NCBI RefSeq assembly: GCF_042654345.1
Contig: NZ_JBHSGB010000005.1
Coordinates: 62,001-126,000, forward strand
Length of the DNA: 64,000 nucleotides
Origin: Pararheinheimera marina
Lineage (GTDB): Bacteria; Pseudomonadota; Gammaproteobacteria; Enterobacterales; Alteromonadaceae
Reading direction: 5' to 3'
Under the pieces are notes generated by a model that saw only the letters and a list, made by a program, of their open reading frames with translations, was not told the DNA's origin and made no database searches. Below are positions 25,674 to 34,166 of this stretch, piece after piece. The position numbers were made by a program, and so were the translations under genes. Positions within the stretch are counted from its first letter, which is position 1, and each line of letters starts with the position of its first letter.

Positions 25674-26222
25674 ATGAAAAAATTTAGTAATGAACGCTTG
25701 GCTCAGCTGAAGGCTGATGCTTTTGAAAATATTGAATCCTACAGTGACCCGGACACCCCCAAAGCGCTGGAGCAATTCACTGCACAAATGAAAAAGGTGC
25801 TGCTGGCTGATGTTGAAATGCTGTCCTCCGTGCCTGAATACCTGCCTGTCGCCTTATACGGCAAAGTGAAGTTCAGCCCGCAAGCCAAACTGCAATGGGC
25901 TGCCTGGCTAAAAGCCGGCACCGTACCAAGCTGGGATCAGTTTAAAACCACAGTGGCTTTTGGCAACGCCGATTTGCCACTGGTGAAAGCGGTACGAGAG
26001 TACGACGAGTTGGTATTAATTGAAGCCGTTGCCGTGCTCTACATGCTGACCTTCCAGGCCAAAGTGGGGGCTGGCTTTGAAGCGGCCCGAGATATGGCAG
26101 ACGATGAAGAAGAGATGGACGACCGCGGTTACGGGCCGGATCCGGATGACGATGATGGCGAGGACGAGCCGGGTTATGACGATGCTTATGATGAAATTCG
26201 CTTTGACCGGGAAGGGCGCTAA
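25674..26222 (+). CDS. Unknown protein with acidic C-terminal tail, J-domain operon
   Basis: I do not recognise a family for this 182-residue protein. The first 140 residues look mostly helical and soluble. From about residue 142 the tail is strongly acidic (ADDEEEMDDRG, PDPDDDDGEDE) and ends in a short charged stretch. There is no signal peptide or membrane segment. GAGG lies six bases before the ATG and its stop overlaps the next start as TAATG, so translation is coupled on both sides. Its place right after the J-domain gene suggests a client, an adaptor or an acidic chaperone-like partner. Confidence 0.8.
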   Translation: MKKFSNERLAQLKADAFENIESYSDPDTPKALEQFTAQMKKVLLADVEMLSSVPEYLPVALYGKVKFSPQAKLQWAAWLKAGTVPSWDQFKTTVAFGNADLPLVKAVREYDELVLIEAVAVLYMLTFQAKVGAGFEAARDMADDEEEMDDRGYGPDPDDDDGEDEPGYDDAYDEIRFDREGR

Positions 26223-26983
26223 TGAACAATTTAATTGAAATTACCGTCGCAGAAATCAAAGAACTTGCGGTGGTGGAGCCAAAGCAGGCCAGCAAAAAGT
26301 TTGATCTGATTGCCAACACCATGTCGGATGAGCAACTGGTGGAAGTAATTGAGCAGATTGACATTGTGACGCTGACACAAATTAACTCTCAGCATGATTT
26401 ATCCTTCCCTTCGATTATCTCGGAACTGATGACACCGGAGAAAATCCGTGACATCGTCAGTCAGCAGCCGCTGTACTGGGAAGAGAAAATAAAAAACAAT
26501 GCTGACGAGCTGAAGCAGCACACCTTTGATTTTCTGACCTATTTAATCCGTACTCAGGATAACGAAGAAAAACAGACTGAAATTCTGGAAGCCATTGCCG
26601 AGGATCCTGCCGGACTGTTTTACCTTTGCATTCCCTTTATTGAGCTGTACCGTGGTGAGCAGGACGAAGATGATGATGAGGTGCATGATCTGCTACACGA
26701 AGAAGAGCAGGATCTGGAAGAAGCACTGAGTTACAGCGAACGCACCAGCTCAGAACAGGTGCATAGCCTGGGTTATGACGATCCGCGTAGCTTACTGGCA
26801 CTGATTTTCCAGCTATCGCCGTCAACAGGCGATGCCATTAAAAACCTGATCCGTAATGAAAACTCAGGATGGGAAGCCATTATCAATAAGTTTGCCACTG
26901 AGCTGGTGATGCAGGCGAAAGAGAAGAACCAGGCGACGGAACAATACGACGAAGTGGACGATATGTTCAGCTTCCTCGACTAA
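26222..26983 (+). CDS. Unknown acidic helical protein, J-domain operon
   Basis: This 253-residue cytosolic protein has no family I can name. It is predicted to be nearly all helical, with an acidic block around residues 145-170 (EQDEDDDEVHDLLHEEEQDLEE) and a clearly acidic overall composition. Repeated helical pairs (IANTMSDEQLVEVIEQIDIVTL, ISELMTPEKIRDIVSQQPL) could be HEAT-like, but this is weak. It starts inside the stop codon of the previous gene (TAATG) and is followed by the next gene after 14 nt. It has no cysteine-rich or catalytic motif. Confidence 0.8.
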   Translation: MNNLIEITVAEIKELAVVEPKQASKKFDLIANTMSDEQLVEVIEQIDIVTLTQINSQHDLSFPSIISELMTPEKIRDIVSQQPLYWEEKIKNNADELKQHTFDFLTYLIRTQDNEEKQTEILEAIAEDPAGLFYLCIPFIELYRGEQDEDDDEVHDLLHEEEQDLEEALSYSERTSSEQVHSLGYDDPRSLLALIFQLSPSTGDAIKNLIRNENSGWEAIINKFATELVMQAKEKNQATEQYDEVDDMFSFLD

Positions 26984-26997
26984 GGATTGGGAAACAG

Positions 26998-27891
26998 ATG
27001 CAGTTAGTACTCCGTGCTCAGCAAGGACCTTTTTTAACCCAGGTGATCCAGCACGGACTGGCACAAGGGCAGCTGTCGGCAGCACAACTGGAGCAAATCA
27101 AAGCCAAAGCGGTGTTGATGAGCCTGAAGTTTGCCGACAAATTCTATAACAAATACAAGATGCATTTGCTTGAACAGGCGGCCTTTGACGTCATTGGTGT
27201 GGCGAGTCTGGGCTTAGCAGAGCTTTCTGAAAAAGACCATGACAAAGCGCTGGCATTGCTGCAAAGCGCGGATGGTGTGGTCAAAAGTTTTCAGAAAGGC
27301 TGGACCTTGCTGGCGCAGGTGACGATAGCGCAGCCGAACCGGCGCTCGCTGTACGGCGACGTCGACGAGCAGTTGCTGCAGGACCTGTCCAGTCCGCCGG
27401 ATGCGGAAGAATGGGAAGGCTTGAGTCAATACCAACAAGCCCGCACTGAGTCGTTGCGGCGCAATGCGATTTCAGTGGTGAAGCAGCAGTTTTACGTGCA
27501 AAGCCAGCTGGACCCATTTGAGCATTTCAGTGTGGAAGACATGATTGCCGAAGTGGTGTTGTACCGCCTGTTTACCGGTGGCGAAAAAGTACGGCAGGAT
27601 CTGAAAAAACGCATCCGCCAGCTGGAGTTAAAAGACAGCTGGTCCGAACCTACAGTGCTGCAACTGCAGACCGAGCAGGTATTGCTGATGTTGCCTGCCG
27701 GCTACGATGACGCGGTGCGTGCAGATTTAGGGGGGAACTTTATTGACGCGCTGCGGCGAACGGTCGATTTTGCCCGTAAATACCAGAAGCTGGCACTGGA
27801 GCAGGCGTCGCCGGAAAAACTGGATGCCTTTGAACACAAGCAAGGCCTGGCACAGCCGCTGTTAGGTTGGCCTCAGTACATCGAACTTTAA
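26998..27891 (+). CDS. Unknown 297-residue protein, last gene of the J-domain operon
   Basis: I do not recognise a family. The protein is soluble, helical and rich in Gln, Leu and Ala, without signal peptide, TM or metal motif. The region about 165-215 (PFEHFSVEDMIAEVVLYRLF, GEKVRQDLKKRIRQLEL) looks like a compact helical domain. A ribosome site GGATTGGG precedes the ATG. Its stop codon overlaps the stop of the convergent DUF3080 gene by three or four bases. Being the fourth tightly packed gene after a J-domain protein, it likely belongs to the same process as its three neighbours. Confidence 0.8.
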   Translation: MQLVLRAQQGPFLTQVIQHGLAQGQLSAAQLEQIKAKAVLMSLKFADKFYNKYKMHLLEQAAFDVIGVASLGLAELSEKDHDKALALLQSADGVVKSFQKGWTLLAQVTIAQPNRRSLYGDVDEQLLQDLSSPPDAEEWEGLSQYQQARTESLRRNAISVVKQQFYVQSQLDPFEHFSVEDMIAEVVLYRLFTGGEKVRQDLKKRIRQLELKDSWSEPTVLQLQTEQVLLMLPAGYDDAVRADLGGNFIDALRRTVDFARKYQKLALEQASPEKLDAFEHKQGLAQPLLGWPQYIEL

Positions 27892-28910
27892 TTGGCTGAG
27901 CTGGCAGCACCAGGCGTGGCGCACTGGTGCTGTACCTGCTGCCACCAGGCCACATGCACATGCAGCTGCTGTTTAAGATCCTGCAGCGGTTGGTCAAAAC
28001 GTTGTTGCAGTGCAGGCCAAAGTGGACTTTGCTGATACAGTGCGCTCAGCAGAGGCCAGAATTGCTGATACGCACCATCCAGCTGCGCCAGCGGCTGCTG
28101 AATGCGCGGAATAAACACCTGCGTCAACACCCCTTGCAGTTTTTCCTGATTGCCATGGGCTTTACCAGCCGGACAAAATTGCGCAATTTGCAGCTGCTCT
28201 AAGGCTGAATTTGTTTGCTGCAGAAGCCGCAGATGGCTGAACACACTATGCAGCCAGCGGCTCAGATAACCTGACTGGTACAACAGCGCCAAGGCGTCTT
28301 CTGCATTCTGTTCACTCAATGCTTGCCATTGCTCTTTTTCCAGCAGTTGCTGTATTCGCTGAAGTTGATGCAGTGCCTGCAGGCTTTCGGTAAGGCCTGG
28401 CTGTCCGGATAACGGCAAACCTTCCGCCGCAGGTTGCCATTGCTGACGTAAGGTGGGGTCCAGCATCAGCAGGTTTATCCACTGATTTGGTAGATCGATT
28501 CGCTTACGCTGGCTGACCAGCTGCAGCTGGTCGCTCAGTTCAGTACTGAGTAGCCCAGGACGCAGACAAGGCTGAACCTGCTGCAAAAACTTGCTCTCAT
28601 AACGAAAACGTTGGCTGACACTTTGCACTTTGCCAAGGCTGCTGTTGCGTTCGCCAACCAGCTGATCCAAGCCACAGCGACGCAGCGCCAGCATGTTAAG
28701 CAGGCTAAGCTCCAACTCAGCTACGGGCTGGCGTAGCTGGCTGATAGAGGGCAAGGACGTCAACGGCAGCGATGCAACAGGTGGAAACTCAACCGAGGTG
28801 ACCCGGCTCAGTCGGGTCTGGTAGTCGGCCCAGACCGATTGAACCGGATCGCTGCAGCTAGACAGACTGAGCAGGATGGGAAGCAGAAACAGCGTGCGCC
28901 AGATGTTCAT
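27888..28910 (-). CDS. DUF3080 family lipoprotein
   Basis: This 340-residue protein has a lipoprotein signal peptide with lipobox LSSC (Cys19) and the pattern VWADYQTRLSRV just after it, which I associate with the DUF3080 family of gammaproteobacterial lipoproteins. The rest is helical and Gln/Leu-rich, with two conserved-looking cysteines near ALRRCGLDQLV and VQPCLRPG. Function is unknown. Its start codon lies 53 nt inside the 3' end of the MATE gene, so the two are probably translated from one mRNA. Confidence 0.75.
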   Translation of the reverse strand: MNIWRTLFLLPILLSLSSCSDPVQSVWADYQTRLSRVTSVEFPPVASLPLTSLPSISQLRQPVAELELSLLNMLALRRCGLDQLVGERNSSLGKVQSVSQRFRYESKFLQQVQPCLRPGLLSTELSDQLQLVSQRKRIDLPNQWINLLMLDPTLRQQWQPAAEGLPLSGQPGLTESLQALHQLQRIQQLLEKEQWQALSEQNAEDALALLYQSGYLSRWLHSVFSHLRLLQQTNSALEQLQIAQFCPAGKAHGNQEKLQGVLTQVFIPRIQQPLAQLDGAYQQFWPLLSALYQQSPLWPALQQRFDQPLQDLKQQLHVHVAWWQQVQHQCATPGAASSAN

Positions 28911-30255
28911 TTTCCAGTACCTTCAGCCGTTTTTTCAGGATCAGCGCCAGCAAGACAGCCGCCACCGTCAGACCAATAATAATGCCTATCCAGAAGCCAT
29001 GCGCGCCCATTTTAGGCACCAGCACATCGGTCAGTCCCAATAAAGTGCCAAGACCAAAGCCAATAGGCCAATACGCGACAAAGGTAATGTAGAACACTGG
29101 CTTGGTGTATTTCAGGCCCCGTAAAGCGCAGGCGCAAACCACCTGCACCGCATCAGACAGCTGGTAAAAACAGGCCAACACCAGAATAGAGGCAGCAATA
29201 CTGATCACCGCCGGGTCTGTACTGTACAAAGACGCCACCACAAAGCGTGCCAGGAAGGTAAGGGTAGCAATGCCAACCGCCATCAGCATGGCCAGCTGCA
29301 CTGCGGTACTGACGGCTTTTTTCAGCTCTTTAATATCGCGCGAGCCGACCAGATGACCAACCCGAATAGTGGTTGCCAGGCCCATCGACATCGGTAACAT
29401 AAACACCAGTGCGCTGTAGTTATTGGCGATCTGATGCCCGGACACCACAATGGCACCCAAATGCACAATCAATAGCGGAATACAGGAAAATAATGTCACT
29501 TCAAAAAACAGTGAAAACGCGATAGGGGTGCCGATGGCAATGATTTGCCACAACTCTTTTTTGGCGGGTTTCAGGCTGGCTGGCCGCACCATATAAGCTT
29601 TGCTGCTGCGACTGCGCAGCGCATAGGTCAACATGGCACAGAACATGGCGCAGTGCACCAGGGCTGTAGCCAGGCCGCAGCCGGCTCCGCCTAGCGCAGG
29701 CATACCAAGATGGCCGTAAATAAACACATAGTTGGCCGGAATATTGACCAGCAAGCCGACGAAAGCTATCCACATGGTGGCTTTGGTATTGCCGATGCCC
29801 TCAAACAAATTACGCAGCACCATATAACCCGCCAGCGGGTAGATGCCAAAACTAATGTAATGCAGATAATCGACCGCTTTTTGCCGGACTTCAGTTTCCA
29901 TCTGCAAATAGGACAATGGCTCGCCGATAAACTGCATCGCAATAATCAGCAGCGTGGCCAGAAAAGCCGCCAGATAAGCGCCTTGCAAGGTCGTCGTTGG
30001 AATGGCCTGGTGCTGCCGGGCGCCAAAATGCTGCGCGATAATAGGGGTTAACGCCAATAACAGCCCCTGAAAGGTCAAAATAATGGGCAACCAGATGGCC
30101 GATGCTACTGCAATAGCGGCCATATCCAGCGCGCTCACCCGACCCGCCATTAACGTGTCGATGACATACATCATGGTTTGGGTGAGCTGAGCAAGAACGA
30201 TAGGGCCTGAGAGTTTCAGAATGGTTTTGGCTTCAAAGCGGGAAAAAGGTAGCAT
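28858..30255 (-). CDS. norM: MATE family multidrug efflux protein (NorM-like)
   Basis: This 465-residue inner-membrane protein has twelve predicted TM helices in two homologous halves. Conserved MATE stretches include SGPIVLAQLTQTMMYVIDTLMAGRVS in helix 1-2 and a second-half copy IRVGHLVGSRD. The family exports cationic drugs in exchange for sodium or protons; NorM-like members typically use sodium. The ribosome site GGAG precedes the ATG. The gene is divergent from riboflavin synthase with only 46 nt between start codons, and its last 53 nt overlap the DUF3080 lipoprotein gene. Confidence 0.9.
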   Translation of the reverse strand: MLPFSRFEAKTILKLSGPIVLAQLTQTMMYVIDTLMAGRVSALDMAAIAVASAIWLPIILTFQGLLLALTPIIAQHFGARQHQAIPTTTLQGAYLAAFLATLLIIAMQFIGEPLSYLQMETEVRQKAVDYLHYISFGIYPLAGYMVLRNLFEGIGNTKATMWIAFVGLLVNIPANYVFIYGHLGMPALGGAGCGLATALVHCAMFCAMLTYALRSRSSKAYMVRPASLKPAKKELWQIIAIGTPIAFSLFFEVTLFSCIPLLIVHLGAIVVSGHQIANNYSALVFMLPMSMGLATTIRVGHLVGSRDIKELKKAVSTAVQLAMLMAVGIATLTFLARFVVASLYSTDPAVISIAASILVLACFYQLSDAVQVVCACALRGLKYTKPVFYITFVAYWPIGFGLGTLLGLTDVLVPKMGAHGFWIGIIIGLTVAAVLLALILKKRLKVLENEHLAHAVSASHPAQSV

Positions 30256-30301
30256 GATGACTCCAGAAAAATCGCCGCCACCTTACCACAACAGAGGTTT
30301 T

Positions 30302-30922
30302 ATGTTTACCGGAATAGTGCAGCGCCAGGTTCAGGTGCAACAAGTTCGCGACCAGGGGACTTTTCGCCAGTTAACCTTAACTGTGCCCGCAGAGTTATTA
30401 GCACAATTGGAGCGCGGCGCCAGTATCGCCGTCAATGGCACCTGCCTGACCGCCACCGATTTCGACAGCCAAGCGGGCTGGGTGCAATTTGATGTGATTG
30501 ATGAAACCCTGCAAAAGACCAACCTCGGTGCCCTGGCGCAGGGCTGCTGGGTCAACTTTGAGCGTTCGCTGAGTTTTGGCCGTGAAATTGGTGGTCACCT
30601 GGTCTCAGGCCATGTGCACGGCACTGTGTCTATTCGGGCAGTTGAAAAACAAGGGTTAAACTGCCGTATCGAGCTGGCACTGCCAGACGCATTCCGGCCT
30701 TATGTGCTGAGTAAAGGTTTTATCTCTGTGGATGGCATTAGCCTGACAGTAGGCGACGTGACAGACCATAGTTTCTACTTGCATCTGATCCCTGAGACTT
30801 TGTCCGTGACCACACTAGGTAAGCGCCAGGCAGGTGACCTGGTCAATATAGAACTTGACCAGCAAACCATCACTATTGTCGATACAGTCGAACGGGTGCT
30901 GGCACTGCGCCAAACCAGATAG
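30302..30922 (+). CDS. ribE: Riboflavin synthase, alpha subunit
   Basis: Riboflavin synthase combines two molecules of 6,7-dimethyl-8-ribityllumazine into riboflavin. The 206 residues form the usual pair of lumazine-binding domains; the N-terminal MFTGIVQ, the NGTCLTA loop and its repeat DGISLTV in the second half, and GGHLVSGHVHG are family hallmarks. I start at MFTGIVQ (ATG 30302, after GAGG) although an upstream in-frame extension is open. No FMN riboswitch structure is present in the 46-nt gap to the divergent MATE gene. Known as ribC in E. coli nomenclature. Confidence 0.94.
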   Translation: MFTGIVQRQVQVQQVRDQGTFRQLTLTVPAELLAQLERGASIAVNGTCLTATDFDSQAGWVQFDVIDETLQKTNLGALAQGCWVNFERSLSFGREIGGHLVSGHVHGTVSIRAVEKQGLNCRIELALPDAFRPYVLSKGFISVDGISLTVGDVTDHSFYLHLIPETLSVTTLGKRQAGDLVNIELDQQTITIVDTVERVLALRQTR

Positions 30923-30924
30923 CA

Positions 30925-31125
30925 TTAGTAATACTGCTCGTCATCGGCGTCGACAAACACCTGCACCTTGTGCCGTACTTCATCAATATGGGTTTGCACA
31001 TGAATGGGATTGCAGCAATTGCTGCAATCTTCAATATCGTCCTGATCGCCGCCGCTGGCATCAATAGTTACAGTGGTTGGCTGACCACAAAAGGGGCAAA
31101 GAATGGTTTTGTTGATAAGTTGCAT
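30925..31125 (-). CDS. CPXCG-motif cysteine-rich protein (small zinc ribbon)
   Basis: This 66-residue cytosolic protein contains LCPFCGQ and, 20 residues later, DCSNCCNP. The two CxxC pairs should bind one zinc as a zinc ribbon, the layout that names the family. I start at MQLINK (ATG 31125, seven bases after GAGGT). The function is unknown in the whole family. It ends 2 nt from the riboflavin synthase stop, convergent with it. Confidence 0.88.
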   Translation of the reverse strand: MQLINKTILCPFCGQPTTVTIDASGGDQDDIEDCSNCCNPIHVQTHIDEVRHKVQVFVDADDEQYY

Positions 31126-31195
31126 ACAGACCTCAATCACACCGTTCCGAACCTTTTTAGTTTAGGACGAGTTGACGAAAGTTCAGACTTTCTGC

Positions 31196-31225
31196 TTGGT
31201 GTAAGGCTCGCGCCAATGCTACTAT
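31196..31225 (+). promoter_or_regulatory. Possible promoter for the thrS operon
   Basis: TTGGTG (31196-31201) and TACTAT (31220-31225) are 18 nt apart, giving a leader of about 140 nt before thrS. In E. coli that leader folds into a tRNA-like operator bound by ThrRS; I could not trace an equivalent fold by eye here. Confidence 0.35.
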
Positions 31226-31374
31226 TCTGCCCGCAGGGCGTTATTGACGGCTAAGCTGTGCACCATATGATTTTTCGTAGAAGTCATCAACTGGCACGCG
31301 CGGCCGCATCAATCCTGCACCACCTTCAACTCCAACTGACCCTTGGTATGGGCCAGCACTGTAAGGAAAACAAC

Positions 31375-33285
31375 ATGCCAGTTATTACACTGCCTGATGG
31401 CAGCCAACGTTCGTATGATGCACCGTTATCTGTAATGGATGTCGCTAAAGACATAGGCCCTGGTTTAGCCAAAGCCACTATTGCCGGTAAACTGGACGGT
31501 GTTCTGGTTGACGCTTGCGAGCTGATCGACCGCGATCTCAAACTGAATATTATTACCAGCAAAGACTTGGAAGGCCTGGAAATTATCCGCCACTCCTGCG
31601 CTCACTTGTTGGGCCATGCCATTAAACAACTGTGGCCGAACGTCAAAATGGCGATCGGTCCGGTGATTGACAATGGCTTCTACTACGACGTCGATTTAGA
31701 CCGTCCAATCAGTGCGGAAGATTTGGCTGCACTGGAAGCCCGTATGCTGCAATTAGCCAAAACCGAATACGATGTGGTGAAGAAGAAAGTCAGCTGGCAA
31801 GAAGCCTACGACACCTTTGCGGCGCGTGGTGAAAGCTACAAGATGGAAATTCTGACCGACAATGTCGCCAAAGACGACAAGCCGGGTTTGTACCATCACG
31901 AAGAATACATTGATATGTGCCGTGGTCCACACGTGCCGAACATGCGTTTTTGCCAACACTTCAAAATTATGAAAGTGGCCGGTGCGTACTGGCGTGGCGA
32001 TGCAAAAAACAAAATGCTGCAACGCGTTTACGGCACTGCCTGGGCAGACAAGAAGCAGTTGGCTGCTTATTTGTTGCAGCTGGAAGAAGCAGAAAAACGC
32101 GATCACCGCAAAATTGGTAAGCAGCTGGGCCTGTTCCACTGGCAGGAAGAAGCGCCAGGTATGGTGTTCTGGCACAACGACGGCTGGACCATTTTCCGTG
32201 AACTGGAAAGCTTCGTCCGTGAAAAGCTGGTCGAGTACGATTACCAGGAAGTGAAAGGTCCATTTATGATGGACAAAGTGCTGTGGGAAAAATCCGGTCA
32301 CTGGGAAAAATATGCTGAAAACATGTTTGTCACCAGTTCAGAAAACCGCGATTACGCCATCAAGCCAATGAACTGCCCGGGGCATGTGCAAATCTTTAAT
32401 CAGGGTCTGAAATCCTACCGCGATTTACCGCTGCGGATGGCGGAGTTTGGCTGCTGTCACCGCAACGAGCCGTCAGGTGGCTTACATGGTCTGATGCGGG
32501 TACGTGGTTTCACCCAGGATGACGCGCATATCTTCTGTACTGAAGAGCAAGTGCAGGCCGAAGTGGCCAACTGTATCAAGATGGTTTTTGACGTGTACGG
32601 TACCTTTGGCTTTAAAGACGTCAAAGTCAAGCTGTCGACCCGGCCGGAAAAACGCATCGGTTCGGATGAAATCTGGCACAAAGCAGAACAAGCTCTGGCG
32701 CAAGCGCTGGAGAGCAATGGCATCGAGTACGATCTGCAGCCGGGCGAAGGCGCCTTCTATGGTCCGAAAATCGAATTCACTTTACATGACTGCTTAAGCC
32801 GGGCTTGGCAGTGCGGTACAGTGCAGCTTGATTTCGCCTTACCAGGCCGTTTAGGTGCAAGCTTTGTCGCTGAGGGTAACGACCGTCAGGTGCCGGTGAT
32901 GATCCACCGCGCCATCCTGGGTTCACTGGAGCGTTTCATCGGTATTCTGATTGAAGAATATGCTGGTTTCTTCCCAGCCTGGTTGGCCCCAACTCAGGTT
33001 GTGGTGATGAATATTACCGATAATCAGGCCGAATATGCCCAACAATTGGTAAAAACATTCAAATCTCATGGCATTAGAGCAACTTCTGACTTGAGAAATG
33101 AGAAGATTGGCTTTAAAATCCGCGAGCACACGCTCCAGCGTGTTCCTTATTTGGTGGTGGTCGGTGACAAAGAAGTCGAATCCGGCGATTTAGCCTTAAG
33201 AACACGTAAGGGCGAAGACCTCGGAAAAATGTCAGTTGACGCTTTTGTGGCCAAGCTGACTGAAGAAATTAAAAACCGGGTCTGA
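31375..33285 (+). CDS. thrS: Threonyl-tRNA synthetase
   Basis: ThrRS charges tRNA-Thr and edits mischarged serine. The 636 residues show the N-terminal TGS domain (VITLPDGSQRSYD), the editing domain with HSCAHLLGHA and CRGPHVPN, and the class II catalytic core with zinc ligands in NCPGH, motif 2 FGCCHRNEPSGGLHGLMRVRGF and motif 3 PVMIHRAILGSLERFIG, then the anticodon-binding domain. E. coli ThrRS has 642 residues. I choose ATG 31375 (after GTAAGGAAAA, giving MPVITLPDG) over an earlier in-frame start. It leads the classical thrS-infC-rpmI-rplT cluster; here pheST does not follow rplT. Confidence 0.97.
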   Translation: MPVITLPDGSQRSYDAPLSVMDVAKDIGPGLAKATIAGKLDGVLVDACELIDRDLKLNIITSKDLEGLEIIRHSCAHLLGHAIKQLWPNVKMAIGPVIDNGFYYDVDLDRPISAEDLAALEARMLQLAKTEYDVVKKKVSWQEAYDTFAARGESYKMEILTDNVAKDDKPGLYHHEEYIDMCRGPHVPNMRFCQHFKIMKVAGAYWRGDAKNKMLQRVYGTAWADKKQLAAYLLQLEEAEKRDHRKIGKQLGLFHWQEEAPGMVFWHNDGWTIFRELESFVREKLVEYDYQEVKGPFMMDKVLWEKSGHWEKYAENMFVTSSENRDYAIKPMNCPGHVQIFNQGLKSYRDLPLRMAEFGCCHRNEPSGGLHGLMRVRGFTQDDAHIFCTEEQVQAEVANCIKMVFDVYGTFGFKDVKVKLSTRPEKRIGSDEIWHKAEQALAQALESNGIEYDLQPGEGAFYGPKIEFTLHDCLSRAWQCGTVQLDFALPGRLGASFVAEGNDRQVPVMIHRAILGSLERFIGILIEEYAGFFPAWLAPTQVVVMNITDNQAEYAQQLVKTFKSHGIRATSDLRNEKIGFKIREHTLQRVPYLVVVGDKEVESGDLALRTRKGEDLGKMSVDAFVAKLTEEIKNRV

Positions 33286-33312
33286 TTAGTTTAATTCTTG
33301 GAGGAACATACC

Positions 33313-33855
33313 ATTAAAGTAGGAAAGAAACCGCTACCAACGAACCGTCCTAACCGGATTAACGAAGAAATCAGTGTACGTGAAGTACGTCTGATCGGGT
33401 TTGAAGGTGAACAATTAGGTGTTGTCAGTACTAACGAAGCAATTCGACTGGCAGAAGAAGCAGGATGTGACCTGGTTGAAATCAGCCCAACTGCCGAACC
33501 ACCTGTTTGTAAGTTGATGGACTATGGTAAGTTCCTGTTCGAAAAGGGCAAAGCTCTGAAAGAACAGAAGAAGAAACAAAAGCAGATCCAGATTAAAGAA
33601 ATTAAGTTCCGTCCAGGAACTGATGAAGGCGATTACCAGGTAAAACTACGCAACCTGCGTCGCTTCATTGAAGAGGGCGACAAAGCCAAAGTCACGCTGC
33701 GTTACCGTGGTCGTGAAATGGCGCATCTGGACATCGGTATTGAGGTTCTGAACCGGATCAAAGAAGACATGGCAGACATTGCTGTTTGTGAGTCTTTCCC
33801 GAGCCGGGTTGAGGGACGTCAGATGATCATGATGCTGGCCCCAAATAAGAAGTAA
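33313..33855 (+). CDS. infC: Translation initiation factor IF-3 (ATT start codon)
   Basis: IF-3 binds the 30S subunit and checks the start codon and initiator tRNA. The start is the rare codon ATT at 33313, nine bases after GGAGGA, giving (M)KVGKKPLPTNRPNRIN, exactly as in E. coli, where the ATT start lets IF-3 repress its own synthesis by discriminating against the non-canonical codon. A TTG start at 33298 would add five residues but would place the strong ribosome site inside the gene. The 180 residues contain the N-domain, linker and C-domain (VKLRNLRRFIEEGDKAKVTLRYRGREM). Confidence 0.96.
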   Translation: MKVGKKPLPTNRPNRINEEISVREVRLIGFEGEQLGVVSTNEAIRLAEEAGCDLVEISPTAEPPVCKLMDYGKFLFEKGKALKEQKKKQKQIQIKEIKFRPGTDEGDYQVKLRNLRRFIEEGDKAKVTLRYRGREMAHLDIGIEVLNRIKEDMADIAVCESFPSRVEGRQMIMMLAPNKK

Positions 33856-33860
33856 TAAGG

Positions 33861-33904
33861 CTTTCAAGTATATAAAGACGCCGCTTGAAAGAGTGGCGTT
33901 TTTT
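33861..33904 (+). promoter_or_regulatory. Interleaved hairpins (attenuator-like) between infC and rpmI
   Basis: CTTTCAAG at 33861-33868 can pair with CTTGAAAG at 33884-33891. A second stem, GACGCC (33877-33882) with GGCGTT (33895-33900), runs into TTTTTT and looks like a terminator; CTTGAAAG lies wholly in its loop. The two pairings may form a pseudoknot or exclude each other. In E. coli, L20 represses rpmI-rplT by binding a pseudoknot in this region, so this is a candidate L20-responsive element. Confidence 0.6.
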
Positions 33905-33950
33905 ATCGCCTTATTATTCGTTGTCACTAAACAATGCGAGTTAGTAAACT

Positions 33951-34148
33951 ATGCCAAAGATGAAAAACAACAAAGGCGCTGCAAAGCGCTTTAAGAAAAC
34001 CGGCTCAGGCGGTTTTAAACGTAAACAATCACATCTTCGCCACATCCTGACGAAGAAATCTTCTAAGCGTAAGCGCCACTTAGGTCCAAAAACCTTAGTA
34101 GCCAAAGTTGACGTTGCCAGCGTTGCACGTTGCCTGCCATACGCATAA
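33951..34148 (+). CDS. rpmI: 50S ribosomal protein L35
   Basis: The 65-residue basic protein begins MPKMKNNKGAAKRFKKTG and contains SHLRHILTKKSSKRKRHLG, both diagnostic of L35. It is a late assembly protein of the large subunit. The upstream ribosome site is weak (GAG about 14 bases before ATG), which fits translational control through the leader structure. It is followed by rplT after 18 nt. Confidence 0.97.
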   Translation: MPKMKNNKGAAKRFKKTGSGGFKRKQSHLRHILTKKSSKRKRHLGPKTLVAKVDVASVARCLPYA

Positions 34149-34166
34149 GTCATTAGGAGATTTTAA

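Noticed and set aside
30256..30301. FMN riboswitch before riboflavin synthase
   Set aside because: The gap is only 46 nt and shows none of the RFN conserved stems.
31258..31374. 39-codon N-terminal extension of thrS
   Set aside because: ThrRS families begin with the TGS domain at MPVITLPDG, and a ribosome site lies just before that ATG.
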